Of a stretch of 64,000 nucleotides of DNA, positions 12,301 through 23,929 are shown one piece after another. Each line of letters starts with the position of its first letter. Positions within the stretch are counted from its first letter, which is position 1. The notes below the pieces were generated by a model. That model made no database searches. It had not been told where the DNA came from and saw only the letters and a list, made by a program, of their open reading frames with translations. The translations under genes and the position numbers were made by a program. Source of the DNA: Phoebastria nigripes. Its lineage: Eukaryota; Chordata; Aves; Procellariiformes; Diomedeidae. The stretch is taken from contig JAYKAV010002661.1 in the NCBI GenBank assembly GCA_035582835.1, positions 821,296 through 885,295 of the forward strand. Reading direction: 5' to 3'.

Positions 12301-15300
12301 GAAAAACTGTAGAAATTCTGCAACAAGACCTGCTACCAAGCGACCTAAGAAGGAAATGAGAAGAGTAAAAATACACCAGACAGAAACAAGTCTTACTTCA
12401 AAGATTTAACATTAACATGGCTTCAGTATGAACATCTAGACTGATTCAACACTCCTACAAATATCATTTAGACATTCAGCAAACTACCACCACATAGCTC
12501 ATTTGTACACCAACTGTCTAACTCAGCCATCATATCAAAATTATTTAAGTCAGCAATACTGCAGGAGCATAGAGACTGCTTACAAAATTCAGGTGTCAGA
12601 TTATTTTTTTAAACTATTCAGCTGTTTTAAAGACATCATTTTGGCATTTCTCCTATGTATGCATTCACTACTGTACCTTTACAGTGAGTTTTCACTGGTT
12701 ACTGTTTCTATTGGTCTAGAAAGGCTCTGAGTTAGCATAATCATAACTTATCATGAAATATTAATTTAAATGCATTAGTCACCTCAGTTAAAAATACAGC
12801 TTCAGCAATATTAACTTCAAAAATTATAGATTTAATTCTATTTGAATGAATAGTAATTATGACATTTGACAGAAACAAAAGCATCCTTTATGTCATGAAG
12901 ACTGTACTGTTAATAAAAAATTCAAAGATTTAATCCTCTGTTCCCTATTTTTATTATTTTGAGAAGTATACTAAACAAAGAACTTACCATCTTTTGTACC
13001 TAAAAAACTTTTCAAGCTTTCATTTACCAGAGGTGTTTTGTTCTGTCAAAAAGCAAAAACCAAACAGTAATTAACATCATCCTCGTACTAGCAAGAAATT
13101 GAAACGCATAGCAAGTTGGTGTTTTGGTGTACGCTGTTCCACAATGATACCTGGCACTTTGAATTCACTTCTTCAAAATCTACCTTTGTATTAATTCTAC
13201 TACCTACAAGTAAAAGCTGCAGAGCCATACATTTACTTAGGCAAATTAAAATTGTCTCAGTATTTCTATTTTAAAAGCTACAGAGCTAGAGTAATTTCAC
13301 CAAAATTCTTAATGGCATACTGATTTTTATTTACTTAATAATTAAAAAGGTAAGTTAAGCAGTTAACTTCCCAAATTGTTCCTCTAATATAATGCCAAGC
13401 TTGTTTAAGGAAATTCAGTCCCACTTTTTAAAAAATGGGANTTTACAAATCATCTAGACAAAGTGTGGACCGAGCTAATTAGTGGTTCACAAATCAATAC
13501 CAATCTTCTATTAATTAAAAGACCTTCAGAGATATTATAAAAATAGTTTTTCTCCCTTGTTAGATTTGCCCTCTTCAACTTTGATTTTTAAACAGAGATA
13601 ATCAATGTGCTATGTTTGGGTTTGTCAAAATTGTTCAGGGATTTTTCAAACCAAATTCTAAATGCCATTCCTAACATATCAAAATATCCTAGGTAAGAAC
13701 CTAACTTGAAGAAAAGGATTGTTATAGGTATTTATCACTATAGTTGTAAGTGTTAACACACACAAGAAAGCACTATGTGAAAAAAGAACTATATCTTGCT
13801 TAATATTTAGGAATTCAGAGTAGTGATAAGTATTAATATATTTTCATATAAAATTTTCATATAAAATTAAGAGTATCATGATACATTTAAGCCTTTGAAA
13901 AATGAGTGAGCCGAGATCAACTGCAGTGCATCTCTCTTCAGCCCTATTACTCTACAGATAGTCTGGGAGGTTGTTCTCTGGGTACTCTACAATATGCTGA
14001 AGCTTCCCATAAGAGATGGCACTGTTCTGTTATATCACTCTTCCACTATGTCTTCTTCAGCAATCTTATGTTAGATCTCTGGACTATGGAATCTCATACC
14101 ATAGAGTAACTACTACCCCTTCTTACTAATGCCACAATAACATCTNTTTCAGTTGAGCAATTTTCCAGAAAGAGAACAACCATCTAACCAGTGGATGAAT
14201 AGGACAGTTTTCCATTCCTCTCTTTTCAAACAGAGAGCCTGGACATAACAGCACCCTCTCCTCTCCAGTTCTAGAAAATGGAAAGACACAGGAAACGAGG
14301 CGATGCCAGCAGTAGAAGGGGTCACAAAACATCTGCATACCACAGCAATATTGTTACTTAATCATGCTAGTATCACATACCCTTAATACTATTATATTGT
14401 CATAGTATCAGTACATAATCCATCTCTTAATTCAGAATTCTTCCTTAAATATAAGCAAATTTTCCTGAAGTAAGCCTACAACATCCTTATGAGAAACAGC
14501 AAAAGCATTAGCATACTTGGCAAGTTACTGCATTAAATTGCTTTCACAATACACTTGTCAAAAAACCCCACTATATCATCTTACATTTCAAAAGACGTTA
14601 CTCCGATTTGATGAAATCTTGATCAGTCAACTAGATTTTTTTTTTTTTAAAGAAGTATTTAATGGAAAATATATTTAGTTATTCTGGTCAATTGGACAGA
14701 AGCAATACAAAACCAGCAGAGATAGTTACTTAAAACCACAGTTTGAGAAGGCTATGTAACAATTCCTATTTCTAAACATCAGGAAACACCCTGGTAGTCC
14801 TGTTTTGTGTTCGTCAAGCATCATTCTCTTATGCAGTAATACATAGTTTTCTCTTGTTACATTTCAGAAATAGAAAGTATTAAAGCTAGTTCTTCATGAA
14901 ATTTAATATCGGGATGCTGGTTTTTTTTTTGTTTGTTTGTTTTTTTGTTTTTTTGGTTTTTTTTGGGAGGGGGGGGTGTTGTTTGTTTGTTTTGGTTTTT
15001 TGTTTGTTCCAGTTTTGTTTTTTTTTTTCTTTTTTTTNNNNNNNNNNNNNNNNNNNNNNNNNNNNNNNNNNNNNNNNNNNNNNNNNNNNNNNNNNNNNNN
15101 NNNNNNNNNNNNNNNNNNNNNNNNAATAAAAAAAAAAAAAAACAACACACAAACAGCATTTCTACAAGCACTGTTTTCCCTATGAAAATAGAATGCAAGG
15201 AGCCAGCAAGTAGCTTAACAGCTATTTGTATCTCCTCAGGCAACTTGGCATCAATTGTAATCTACATCAGTGCAATTAAGACACTTAAGATTACAGGCAA

Positions 15301-18300
15301 TGTGACTTGAGGCTGAGAAAGAAGAGTTTTCAATCTGAGAACAAGGCAGTGGGGGGATTTGATACAAGACTTCCTAAATTATTTCTTCATACACAAAAAG
15401 ATTCCAAATTACCTACATTATCTCCTATTAGTTTCTTCTGAGAGTTAAAAATCCAGCTCTTTCAGGCAGCTTTGAAACACCTACTCTTCATTTACAATTC
15501 GTTCAGGAAACATGAACAAATAGCTTGTGATAATACATTTTAAAAAGTTAATGTTAAGATATACAAATTCCTATGATTTCTTGTCAGATCACACTTAAAG
15601 AAACAGAATTTCTCAAGGAAAAGAGAGCATGACTCCAGTCATTCAAATATTCCTGTACTGAGGTTTTACCTGATTTTGAATATCTTAATATCAAGGATCA
15701 GAATTCTTCTAAGGACTAACTTGAATATTTAAGCTTAAGCCTTGCCTACTTTTTTTAAATTTTTTTTAAACACTACAGTTTCTCTACTTCTTTCATTGAA
15801 CATATCAAATGGACAACATACATTACATTTGATGAAGGAGTTTGCCACTTTAATCAACTCTTAACCTGACATTTTGAAGTAGCCAGTAGATAACACTGCA
15901 GTAATAAACTACAAAAGACAGTGCTACTCTGTATGCCAGTTTTCTCAAGAGCAAAGAAGCAAGCTTTTAAAGAAAGACTGATTTCCATAACTAAGAATAA
16001 GAACAATATGAAAAGTGTCTGGATTTTCTCATGTATATTACAAAAGGTAACTAAACATGGATTACCCTGTAACTGTTCCCTCCCGCCGAAAAAAAAAATC
16101 CTTTCATGGGAAAAATAAAATAGATACTTCCTTTTTAAGCATAACACTCCCTGGACACTTTTTTAAAGGATAAGTAGTAATGCAAAAAAGTTAAAAAGAT
16201 TTCCCATCAAAAGAAGTGTAAAATGCTTACCACAATTGTATGCAATGGTCATACTGACACTGCAGTTACATTTTTTCAGGTGCTGCAGTACAGCATTAAA
16301 TCAGCAAATCCTCTTATAAGCCATTAATTTAAATATTATTGTTACATTTTTTTTCAGGTGCTGGGGTACAGCATTCAATCAGCAAATCCTCTTACAACCC
16401 ATTACTTTAAATATTATTCTTACAAAAACATTTTACATTTAACTTTCCAACCAACAGCTAACAACTTATTTAGTCTTATGTCACTATGAAAAACTTCAAA
16501 TGGTTGCAAGGCTAACTTCCTTTTCCACTGATGCCACAGAAACCAAGTATACTTATGTAAGAGGACAAGAAGAATAACAAAGCATTCATGAAACAGACTG
16601 GCTATTACAACTGTTCAAAATAAAAGACACCAGCCATTACAGGTGGGTAGGGGTAAACCCCCTTAAGGGTCTGGATCACGAGACTGTAGAACAAAGTTGT
16701 CTGAAAGTAGTTGCCATTACACCAGCTGGTCCAGAGTTTGACCTGTTTGAGATTTTGGAACAATATCACAGCTGTCAGTCCTTTTCACATAACTGTGATT
16801 ATTTGCCTGCTCCACTCCTCTAGGTCCAACCCAGTGGCTTTTAAATATGGACTGAGGTGCTTTGCTTCCTCTTCTCACCTATTTAAGGACATAGTGTCAA
16901 TTTCTCCCAGATGTTGCCATTCCCCATTAATAGCAGGTTCTCCTTATACTTCCATTAGTGCCCAGTTAATATCCTTAAGATCAGGACCTCATCACCAGAA
17001 GATAATGCCACTGGTATTCACTACATCTCCCTTTGGCTTACCTGCATCATCTAGAATACCACCCTACAGCCTTTCCACAGATAAGCATCCCTCCAATTGG
17101 TCCTTCAATCCTGTGAGCATCACAATAAGTTTGAAGTTAAGCACTCCTGTACTATCTCCACAAGGAAGGTTTACACCATTCCAACACACTGACCTTCACC
17201 CTTTGAGGTAGGTACTGCTCAGATCATAGCAAGATACTCTCAAAATATCATCTCAAATTTAGACATGGAACTATACACTTGAATGTGTGTGAGGTTAAAG
17301 CAGTAATTCTCAAGTTCATGAGGAAGAAAGTAAAAAGCAACAATAACAAAGCTGAGGCCAAAGGAAAAAATCACCCCAATATAAGGAGATGAACCATACT
17401 ACGCAGTAGAATGGACAACATCATACAGGCTTTTCAGGACCAGAGATAAGTCACAGAGAATTTGAACACCAGAGACTGAGACCACCATCATCAGGTATGG
17501 TCAGAGCAATTTGCTCCCACCAGCAGATATGGAGGCTTATATAAACTGCATAGATTAATCCATTTATACAGTGTTCTTCTCCCCTCCCCACCACCCCCCC
17601 CCACCCCCCTTTTTTTTTTTTTTTAAGTACACATGAAAGGTTTTCATTTGTCTTTGCCCTAGTACTGTTTGGCACCAGCCCAATCTGTGTTCCATCCATT
17701 GTTACAGACCGCTCTTGCCATCCCCCTATTCCACACTGACCCATTCTGCTAGCAGTTTTCAACATAATCTAAATACATTTTGAAGAATTTTATTCACAGT
17801 CTAGCAGTAAAGCAGACCAAAGCTTGATAACTTCACCACCGATATCCTTCCTAAGTCTTCAATAAAACAGGATTATGCCAATAGAGCCAGATGTTGACGA
17901 GTAAGGTGACTGTATTGTCTATCACTCTTGCATCCACCAAACCCACAGGCTTCTTTCTCATGCTGTGGAAGGTGCCCATTCCCTTCTATCCCTAAGAAGT
18001 TTTATCAGGCAAGAGCTCATACCAATGAGACAGCAATTTGATTTCACTGAACTATAATGAGTAAGGCTAACATTGTATATGACAACTGCTGTCTGTACTC
18101 AGCGGGGAAATGTATGGGTCAGTATTTTGAAACAAAAGTATGTTTCCCCTTTTCCTCCCAGGCATTTACAGCCCATCAGATGACACTGTCTCTTGCTGAT
18201 TGCTGTTGCACTGTAAATCAGAAGCTTGTAGTCCATGAAAGCATCTTTTCTGCACTGGGCTGTAGTATCCCTCTTCAGAACCTAGATAAGTTTATCCTGC

Positions 18301-21300
18301 TCTAAATACAGAGCCTTTTGCATGTATCTGAAGTACTGTACAGGAAAACAGCTCCCTCAGTCTGCAGTTCCCTGGGAAAAAGGAAAACAGCTCTTACTAT
18401 CTCAGGAGCTCCCCAAACACATTTTAGGTGGCACCTCAAAAACGCCAGTCTGATTTGGCAATATGCTCTTAATAGTAAGATAACAAGCACCTACCTTAAC
18501 AAGGTTATTAATCTGATTTAGCACACTTGTAAAAGCCATCCACAGCAGCTTTCATCCAGATACTGGATGAAAAGTAAAAGCATAAGATAAGAGATAAGAT
18601 AAGAAACTGTGCAGGACTGAAGGATGACCTGTAGCCTACAACTACCTCCCACTTGCAGACTCCCAACACATACATATGTAGCATGCCCCTGGAGTTTTCT
18701 TTTATTGAGGCATTTGTCTTTTATTGTGCTGGAACGCATTTGTCCAACACTTAAACGGGAGAGCTTATTGTCCTAGGACAAAACTTGAGACTTTGTTTTC
18801 CAATAGGAAAGCACTTGGGGACTTCAAACTCATTTCTATGCCTCAAAGCATGTAGGCACATCAGTGACAAAGATAACTTCTTGTAACAGGCACTAAGCAC
18901 AAACTGTGGATATGGCTTACTCATTGCACACTGGTCTCCTTTCATAGCTACACAATTCACTTGCAAACATCCTGATATCCCAACACCTTCCAAAGAGATC
19001 TCGGCAAAATTATTTCCTCCTATCAAACTTTATTCATACTTTCTACTCTTGAGGCAATATTTTAGATGAACAAGCAAAGGCCTCACAACACTGATCTCGA
19101 TATGCTGTGGAATACTGTATCAAAAAGCAGTCACTTTAATTCATAAAATGCTTTGTACACGTAGTACAGTTGAGTATGACATTGTCTGCTACTTGACAAA
19201 GCCTTGCTGTCTGTTTCATGCATCTCTCAACATCATTTCTACAAACCCTCAGAGTCCTGCAGCTTTTGCAGAGGAAGTCCTAGGATTTTTTTTTTTTTAA
19301 TCAAAGATCCATTAGCAGAAAGCATAATATAAATTTCAGCTTGCCAAATGCATATGCTACCACCCTTCTCAACCTGCTTAAGCAGCTGAACACATGCAGT
19401 TTTTGAAGCCACATACAGGCAACTTTGTGCATTCCCTAAGAAACAAGGGGTAGGCAAATTCAGCAAGTGTCAACAAGGGACACATTCACTTCAGAGATCT
19501 GCAACAGGCCAGTTGGAGGTGCAAAACTCTCCTGCAAGCTTGCATTCACAAATCATTACTAACACATGCATCAGTGGATGGTGTGGTTAAACGTATGTTT
19601 AGGGCAGTGAAATGATTAAAGTAATGCATAGGATTTTTGCAGGATCAAAGAACACATTGCTGCTGAAAGAAACTGTTTACAGACCTTCCAGGCAAAGCAC
19701 AGGCATCTATACCTGCCACCTGCTCCGGTGCTATGAAACAAGCACAAGCATAAACAATCTCTCACATATGTAAAATTCAGTGGCACATAGGCACCTTCCT
19801 GCACAACCTTCAGCGTCTCCACTTCCTAACTCCAAAATGACTGTCTTATACCGCAGTAGATACAGAAGCAAGATTGGCATAGCATTAAGCAGTCTAACCA
19901 CTGGTGATCCCCCCAGCCTAAAACCCTGTGTGCATCAGGCTAAAAGCCTGTGCCAGTCTATATGCATCACAGACCCAGAGCTGGTGCCAAACCATAAACA
20001 ACAACTTCACTACCAATGTCACTCTGTACCCTCCCCACCACTCTCCATCTGTGAAGTCTGTGAGGTTCTCATCCTTGAGCAGGACCAGTAGTTAGCATGA
20101 CCATTTTTTTGTCTACTTCAGTGGAAAACTCTTCAACTTAGCAGCCTTAATTGGTTAAGAAAGTTAAACTTGCTGGCAGTGTAATTGAAAAGATGAAGAA
20201 CACTGGAAAAAGAACTAGGAAGAATCCATACCACAAAAGAAGTAGTAAATACCTAAAAGTCATAAAACTCCAAATACCTGCAGCTACGTTTATCATGTGC
20301 TTACTATGCATGTCACAAGCAGTTCTCATTCTCATGTTCCTAAAGGTAGGATACATCCACAATGTTAAGAGGACCATACTGACATTTAAATATGTTGAAT
20401 TTCAGTTAGTTAATCTGAAATCATTATAAATGGTTATGTTTTACTTAACTTATAAAAATAAGAATAAAAAGATGTTACATAAAAAAAATTAATATTCCCC
20501 TTGATTCCAAGAAATTAGTTGACTTTCTGATATGAACTGCTTTAAAAAAAATAAACAAAACCCACAACATCCAGAAAACAGGAGATTACACTGTAGTGTG
20601 CAGGATACTTATCATAACAGTTAATAATTCAAAGACATTTAAAAGCATTGTTCATTATAATATATGGAATGAAGATGAAAAAGCAAACAGGACAATTTTA
20701 ACTGACCTATGCATATGCAGTTAACAGCCCATTTTAAAAATAGTATTTTTATTCTATCTAACAACACATTTTTTGCCAGTACCTCAGCTGTCTAGGTTTT
20801 GAACCAAATTAGCAAGAAATAAGCAAGAACAGTATCAGCTGGCCAAAAGCATTGCTAGTCATATGATATTAGTGATGCTAACCTCCCTCATATTTGTAGC
20901 AACAGCAAGTTCCAGAGAAGATGCAAAATTCAGGTGGCATGAACTTATTTTTCCAGAATGAAAGGGATTAAAAGATACAAACCAAAATAAAATAAGATAA
21001 CAAAGGAACACAGTAAGAAGCATAATGGCTCTTCTTGCTCTGATGATGACAGCTTCCCTAGGAGAAAGATCACATTCTCTTCAAGACAGAAGAGCATCTC
21101 TATTTGTTCAGCATGCATCACACAGTATCAGTGATAATTTTCACTAAAGTACAAATATCCACAGTTATGTTCTATATGTTTACAGAATTCATTAGGAAGC
21201 AGTCTTATCCATCAGATTAATTCCAATGCTTAACAAATGTTTATATCTATATTTACACACACTGTAGCTTAAGACAGGAAATTCTCAACCGCAAGTGGCA

Positions 21301-23929
21301 AATATATTTACACATCTTCCAGTTTTCGCAGTATGACTTCATTAAATACTCCAGTGTTCAAAGTCTAAGGTAAATAGAAAATTCATGAACAAATTTTTAA
21401 AGAGTCATGCAAGTAACATTTTTTCAGCTAGATAATTTACATCAACACCAATGCATCCAAGAAATTAATCTCAAAATAAGAACTAATAAACTGCAACCTA
21501 TTATAAAATCATATTGTACTAGAGAACAAACATAAGTTTCCTTCTAAAAATTACTGTCATTATGTTACAAAATGTATTAGCTGACAGCCTGATGCATTCT
21601 ATCCACTGAAATAATTCCATCTGAATTCTAATCCTTCCAGAGCCGTCTTTACCTGTAGTGCTTTGTACCAATTCAGCTATACATTGACCATATAGTTTTC
21701 TTTAATGTATCTGCTTCAATAAATTTCAAATACGTTATTATAGTTAGCTTTCTAGCCTCATCCATCTTGAAAAAATGGTCAGTACTCATTCTGAAGTATA
21801 AAATAAACAACTGTTTTGATAATATGTAAATGTTCATTCAGTTCTACCACATAATAAAAAAAATACTGACACACAATAGATAAAGAAACACTATTGATCA
21901 CAACTATGTTTAATTTATTTTAATGAAAAGATGATGGCAATTTTTTTTTAAAATGCATTTAATTTCAATTAAAAGCTGATGATTTAAGAAGACTCGTTAA
22001 ACTTTAATTCTTCTGTCAGGTACTAGCAGAACAAATTCTGTAAGTCATTAATACTATCAATTAACAGACAGCCATCAAAGTCGTGTGCCAATTAAGGTTT
22101 ACAGTTAAGAAAAAAAAAACANGAATTCTTCAGGTGAACAGCCTTAACCATAAGCATATCAATTATTAAACAGTAACTCCTAGTATTAAAGAGGCATAAC
22201 CCAGTAAGTAGGATGCAGTTTGTATTTTTCTAAGTNATTTGCTAGTTTGCCTTAAGAATACCTTATGCCATATTGGATACTACACACTTTTAGCATTATA
22301 GAATAGTGAAAATTACAATAAATATATTTACACAAAACTCAACGAACTGGCAACCATAGTACAAAAACTTGCATACTACACAAAGGCAGGAATTAAGAAA
22401 CTACAGCTCATATGCTCAATATGACCTAATTGGCTTGTGTTGTTTTTTTTTTAATTATCATTTTATTATCGCTATACTTTTATTGGTTAACACTACGTGA
22501 GAGGCTAACAGGTGACCCCAAAAGGCCTATTTGACACTTAACTAGAAAAAAGTCTCCCTACTCAAAATACAGTTACATGAGCTAGAATCTTCACCTACTT
22601 ATGGAATTTAAATAAGGATCATCCATTTGAAATGCAAGAACAACATATTTTTAATAATACTATTTTGTTGAATATTTGAAATATTATTGGAAAAATGAAT
22701 AGCTTTAATAATACTGTTTTGTTGTAAAGTATGACAACTAGCCCAAAATCCAGTGGACTTCAAAGTACACACACAAAGATGCTCTCATTTCCATTAACCA
22801 CTTCAGTTGTTGAACTGTTCCCGAAATATCAGCAATGATCATCCACCTCTTGAATGCTTAAAACAGAACACTGTAGATAAACGCCACCATCCTTGATCTG
22901 AAATCCAAATCCAAACTTCATCTCTCCTCCAGCTTGGAATCTTATGCTTCCATATCTGTATGGCTCTCTGCTATACACAATAGTTATTGCTGGAAGCTTC
23001 TGACTTGAAAAAGAATCCATGGAACCAATTTTCATATCCTTTCTGACACAAGCTCAGAGCCTTCCACAGGCTTGGAAGTAGCGTATGCTCCACTACAACA
23101 CTCTCTTCCATACATTTTCTTAACATAGCATTATTTGTTCCCTGCAGGCAGGCAGCATCCCCAGAGTTTCCAGGTTTAGCAAGCCTCCAAGACACAACTC
23201 AAGTAACCCACGCTCAAAAAGAACAATGTTTAAACAGCGACCCTCAAGGACACCCGCTTGAAATTTTCAATAGGGGCTTTTCGTATCGAAGCAGAGAGAA
23301 ACTCTGTCCACCCTGTCCCACACCACCCGGCGGCTGAATGTTTCCAGCGGGTTTGGCAACAGCAAGAGAGCTCTTGCGGCCACACGGTATCTACGAGGGC
23401 GAAACCGCACAGCCGGGCGCCAGGCTCCCTGCGGCGGCCGAGAGCTCCCCTCCCTCTCCCCGCCTGGGCGATCTTGCAGCTCCTGCGGCCGCCGGGCAGA
23501 CCTCATGCGGCGGTCAGGCCTCGGGCCCTCGGCTCCGCGTCGAGCACGTACCAGCTCTACTACGCAAGGCAGGCGCTGGACCCGGCTCCTCGCCGAACCC
23601 GAGGCCGAGCGGCCGGGGAGCACCACGGGGAAAGCAGGCGCCACCGCCAGGTCGCGACGCCGAGAGAGGGCCCCAGCCGGAAACACCGGCTGGAAGCGGC
23701 AGGGAGAGGGGACGAAGCCCGTGAAGCCCCGGCCGCCGCCGCGCTCCGCGGGGCTGTTAACCGCCGCCGGCGCCAGCCAGCGTCCCCCCCTCCCCGCTGC
23801 GTGAGGCGTGCGCGGACAAGAGGCTCTCCTTCACCCCACCTTAATCTTATTGAGCACCCCGCTGCTCTCCAGTGTCTGGACCAGCAGGTCCCGCAGCTCT
23901 GTGTCCTCCTCCGTCGCTGCGGCCGCCAT
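343..23929 (-). CDS. CEP43: CEP43 (FGFR1OP/FOP) centrosomal protein, partial, multi-exon gene span
   Basis: The span runs from the start codon (complement of 23927-23929) to the last exon inside the window; the 3' end lies beyond base 1. CEP43/FOP is a centriole and centriolar-satellite protein that works with CEP350 and EB1 in microtubule anchoring and in early ciliogenesis. It is also a known FGFR1 fusion partner in human leukaemia. Translated exons match the family in order: N-terminal acidic start, TOF/LisH dimerisation region (exons at 13.0, 12.3 and 10.3 kb), Ser/Lys-rich linker, an acidic segment reading EGDSFFDDPIPKPE, and SLSDAPPLKSGLSSL. All junction phases agree except across the unseen second coding exon (expected about 54 nt, in phase 0 at both ends). 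The human segment around YKGQGKKK was also not found; it is alternatively spliced in human as I recall. The C-terminal acidic region is off the window. Confidence 0.95.
1127..1195 (-). CDS. CEP43: CEP43 exon NSVLKDLRLVNAKLGSLEL with GC donor
   Basis: The acceptor is TTTTGTTACAG with a good pyrimidine tract. It is 69 nt and reads LNRNSVLKDLRLVNAKLGSL then EL plus one base of Gly. It aligns with human NTVLKDLKLISDKIGSLGLG. The exon ends TTAG followed by GCAAGT, the consensus of a GC-AG intron; no GT donor fits the frame here. Joining to the next exon (GA AAT GGA GAT) restores Gly and the acidic GDDDEYADDFN segment. Confidence 0.94.
1807..1916 (-). CDS. CEP43: CEP43 exon ASLSDAPPLKSGLSSL
   Basis: It is 110 nt. 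Acceptor TTTTAG is followed by G, completing a Trp codon with the previous TG, then KTEANKAGGLASLSDAPPLK and SGLSSLTGAPSLKESD plus one base, then donor GTAAGT. It aligns with human KEPRKQAGSLASLSDAPPLKSGLSSLAGAPSLKDSE. Confidence 0.97.
2125..2205 (-). other. CEP43: Candidate alternative cassette exon in CEP43
   Basis: The reverse strand shows a possible acceptor (AATGAAAG) and a good donor (CATAG before GTGAGA) around 81 nt with no stop. Read in the phase set by the exons at 4610-4827 and 1807-1916, it would insert a completed Trp, then PLDKNSDTDEGAGALSVKEG, RQKYLH and an Arg at the downstream junction, keeping the frame. The acidic/Ser/Lys composition resembles the FOP linker. Against it: the upstream pyrimidine tract is poor, and I know of no human counterpart. 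Confidence 0.35.
4610..4827 (-). CDS. CEP43: CEP43 exon with the EGDSFFDDPIPKPE motif
   Basis: It is 218 nt, entering in phase 0 after acceptor TATCTTTCAAG and leaving with two bases (TG) before donor GTAAGT. It reads AAETTQSDTSVSSGEASKRS, then a variable stretch, then DEDDVEGDSFFDDPIPKPER and TYG. The QSDTSVS and EGDSFFDDPIPKPE blocks are diagnostic of FOP; the stretch between them diverges from mammals. One N at 4755 leaves a codon (CNT) ambiguous. Confidence 0.96.
6732..6747. repeat. 16-base G homopolymer
   Basis: A pure G run in a CEP43 intron; G-quadruplex potential and a likely source of sequencing error. Confidence 0.9.
7279..7338. repeat. Short tandem repeat with AGAATAAACCTT unit
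   Basis: The unit AGAATAAACCTT occurs three times within about 60 bases, with TATGGA linking units. Local duplication in a CEP43 intron; no coding meaning seen. Confidence 0.7.
9350..9433 (-). CDS. CEP43: CEP43 linker exon (LSD...PTSKSSDGRSG)
   Basis: It is 84 nt, 28 codons, phase 0, with acceptor TTCTTAG and donor GTAAGA. It reads xAPVLSDSLCPTSKSSDGRS then GTHPIPNK, aligning with human ALDLSDVHSPPKSPEGKTSAQTTPSK. The first base of the exon is an N, so the first codon (NTG) is unresolved. It is low complexity and Ser-rich, as expected for the disordered middle of FOP. Confidence 0.9.
10221..10355 (-). CDS. CEP43: CEP43 exon ENLARDLGIIEAEGT (end of the TOF/LisH domain)
   Basis: It is 135 nt, 45 codons, phase 0 on both sides, with acceptor CCCCACCAG and donor GTAAGT. 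It reads LNGLDGRENLARDLGIIEAE, then GTVGGPLLLEVVRKCQQKK and a short ISGSGE tail. This is the conserved distal part of the FOP N-terminal domain. The tail differs from the human KGPTTGEG tail, as expected at the start of the disordered linker. Confidence 0.97.
11756..11815 (+). mobile_element. CR1 retroposon 3' end fragment
   Basis: The sequence TTGGGCTACATGATCATTG then AGGTCCCTTCCAACTGAAC and ATTCTATTC matches the 3' terminus of avian CR1 LINEs, where the copy normally ends in ATTCTATGA-type repeats. It is strongly 5'-truncated, as most CR1 copies are. It lies in a CEP43 intron on the opposite strand to the gene and is the clearest bird signature here. Confidence 0.8.
12256..12344 (-). CDS. 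CEP43: CEP43 exon GRLVAGLVAEFLQFF (LisH region)
   Basis: The acceptor is TTCCTTCTTAG and the donor is GTAAGA. The first two bases complete Gly with the previous exon, then 29 codons read RLVAGLVAEFLQFFNLDFTL followed by AVFQPESST. This is the LisH-like helical dimerisation segment of the FOP N-terminal domain and is almost identical to human. Length is 89 nt. Confidence 0.97.
12988..13042 (-). CDS. CEP43: CEP43 exon NKTPLVNESL (TOF region start)
   Basis: The reverse strand has acceptor TTTTTGACAG, then NKTPLVNESLKSFLGTKD plus one base, then donor GTAAGT. It is 55 nt, entering in phase 0 and leaving with one base of a Gly codon. Human FOP reads LKKFLNTKDG here, so this bird has K-to-S and N-to-G changes. 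The phase-0 entry requires a preceding exon (human AELRAAVFLALEEQEKVE) that I could not find. Confidence 0.95.
13841..13869. repeat. 14-bp direct repeat TTTTCATATAAAAT x2
   Basis: Two adjacent copies of TTTTCATATAAAAT in AT-rich intronic DNA of CEP43. Confidence 0.7.
15038..15124. other. Assembly gap of 87 N inside a CEP43 intron
   Basis: The N run is flanked on the left by a T- and G-rich low-complexity tract (about 14920-15037, including an eight-G run) and on the right by a near-pure A run (15125-15143). Sequencing or assembly failed in this tract, so the N length need not equal the missing length. It is the most likely place for CEP43 coding exon 2. Confidence 0.95.
16266..16419. repeat. 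76-bp direct tandem duplication
   Basis: Copy 1 is 16266-16341 and copy 2 is 16342-16419. Both run from TTACATTTTTT through CAGGTGCTG, GTACAGCATT, ATCAGCAAATCCTCTTA and TTTAAATATTATT. Only a few substitutions and a small T-run length change separate them, so the duplication is fairly recent. It is intronic in CEP43. Confidence 0.9.

Larger units (their letters stand above)
13043..23839 (-). other. CEP43: CEP43 intron 1-2 region with assembly gap; coding exon 2 not found
   Basis: About 10.8 kb between coding exon 1 and the NKTPLV exon. I scanned the reverse strand for the expected 18-codon exon (AELRAAVFLALEEQEKVE) and did not see it. The interval holds the N gap, a 76-bp tandem duplication, homopolymer tracts and several chance open frames, the longest being 166 codons on the plus strand (16711-17211). 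None has a domain or splice context I recognise. Confidence 0.7.

Noticed and set aside
14857..15310. Open frames spanning the N gap
   Set aside because: Artefacts of Ns being translated as X and of flanking homopolymers.
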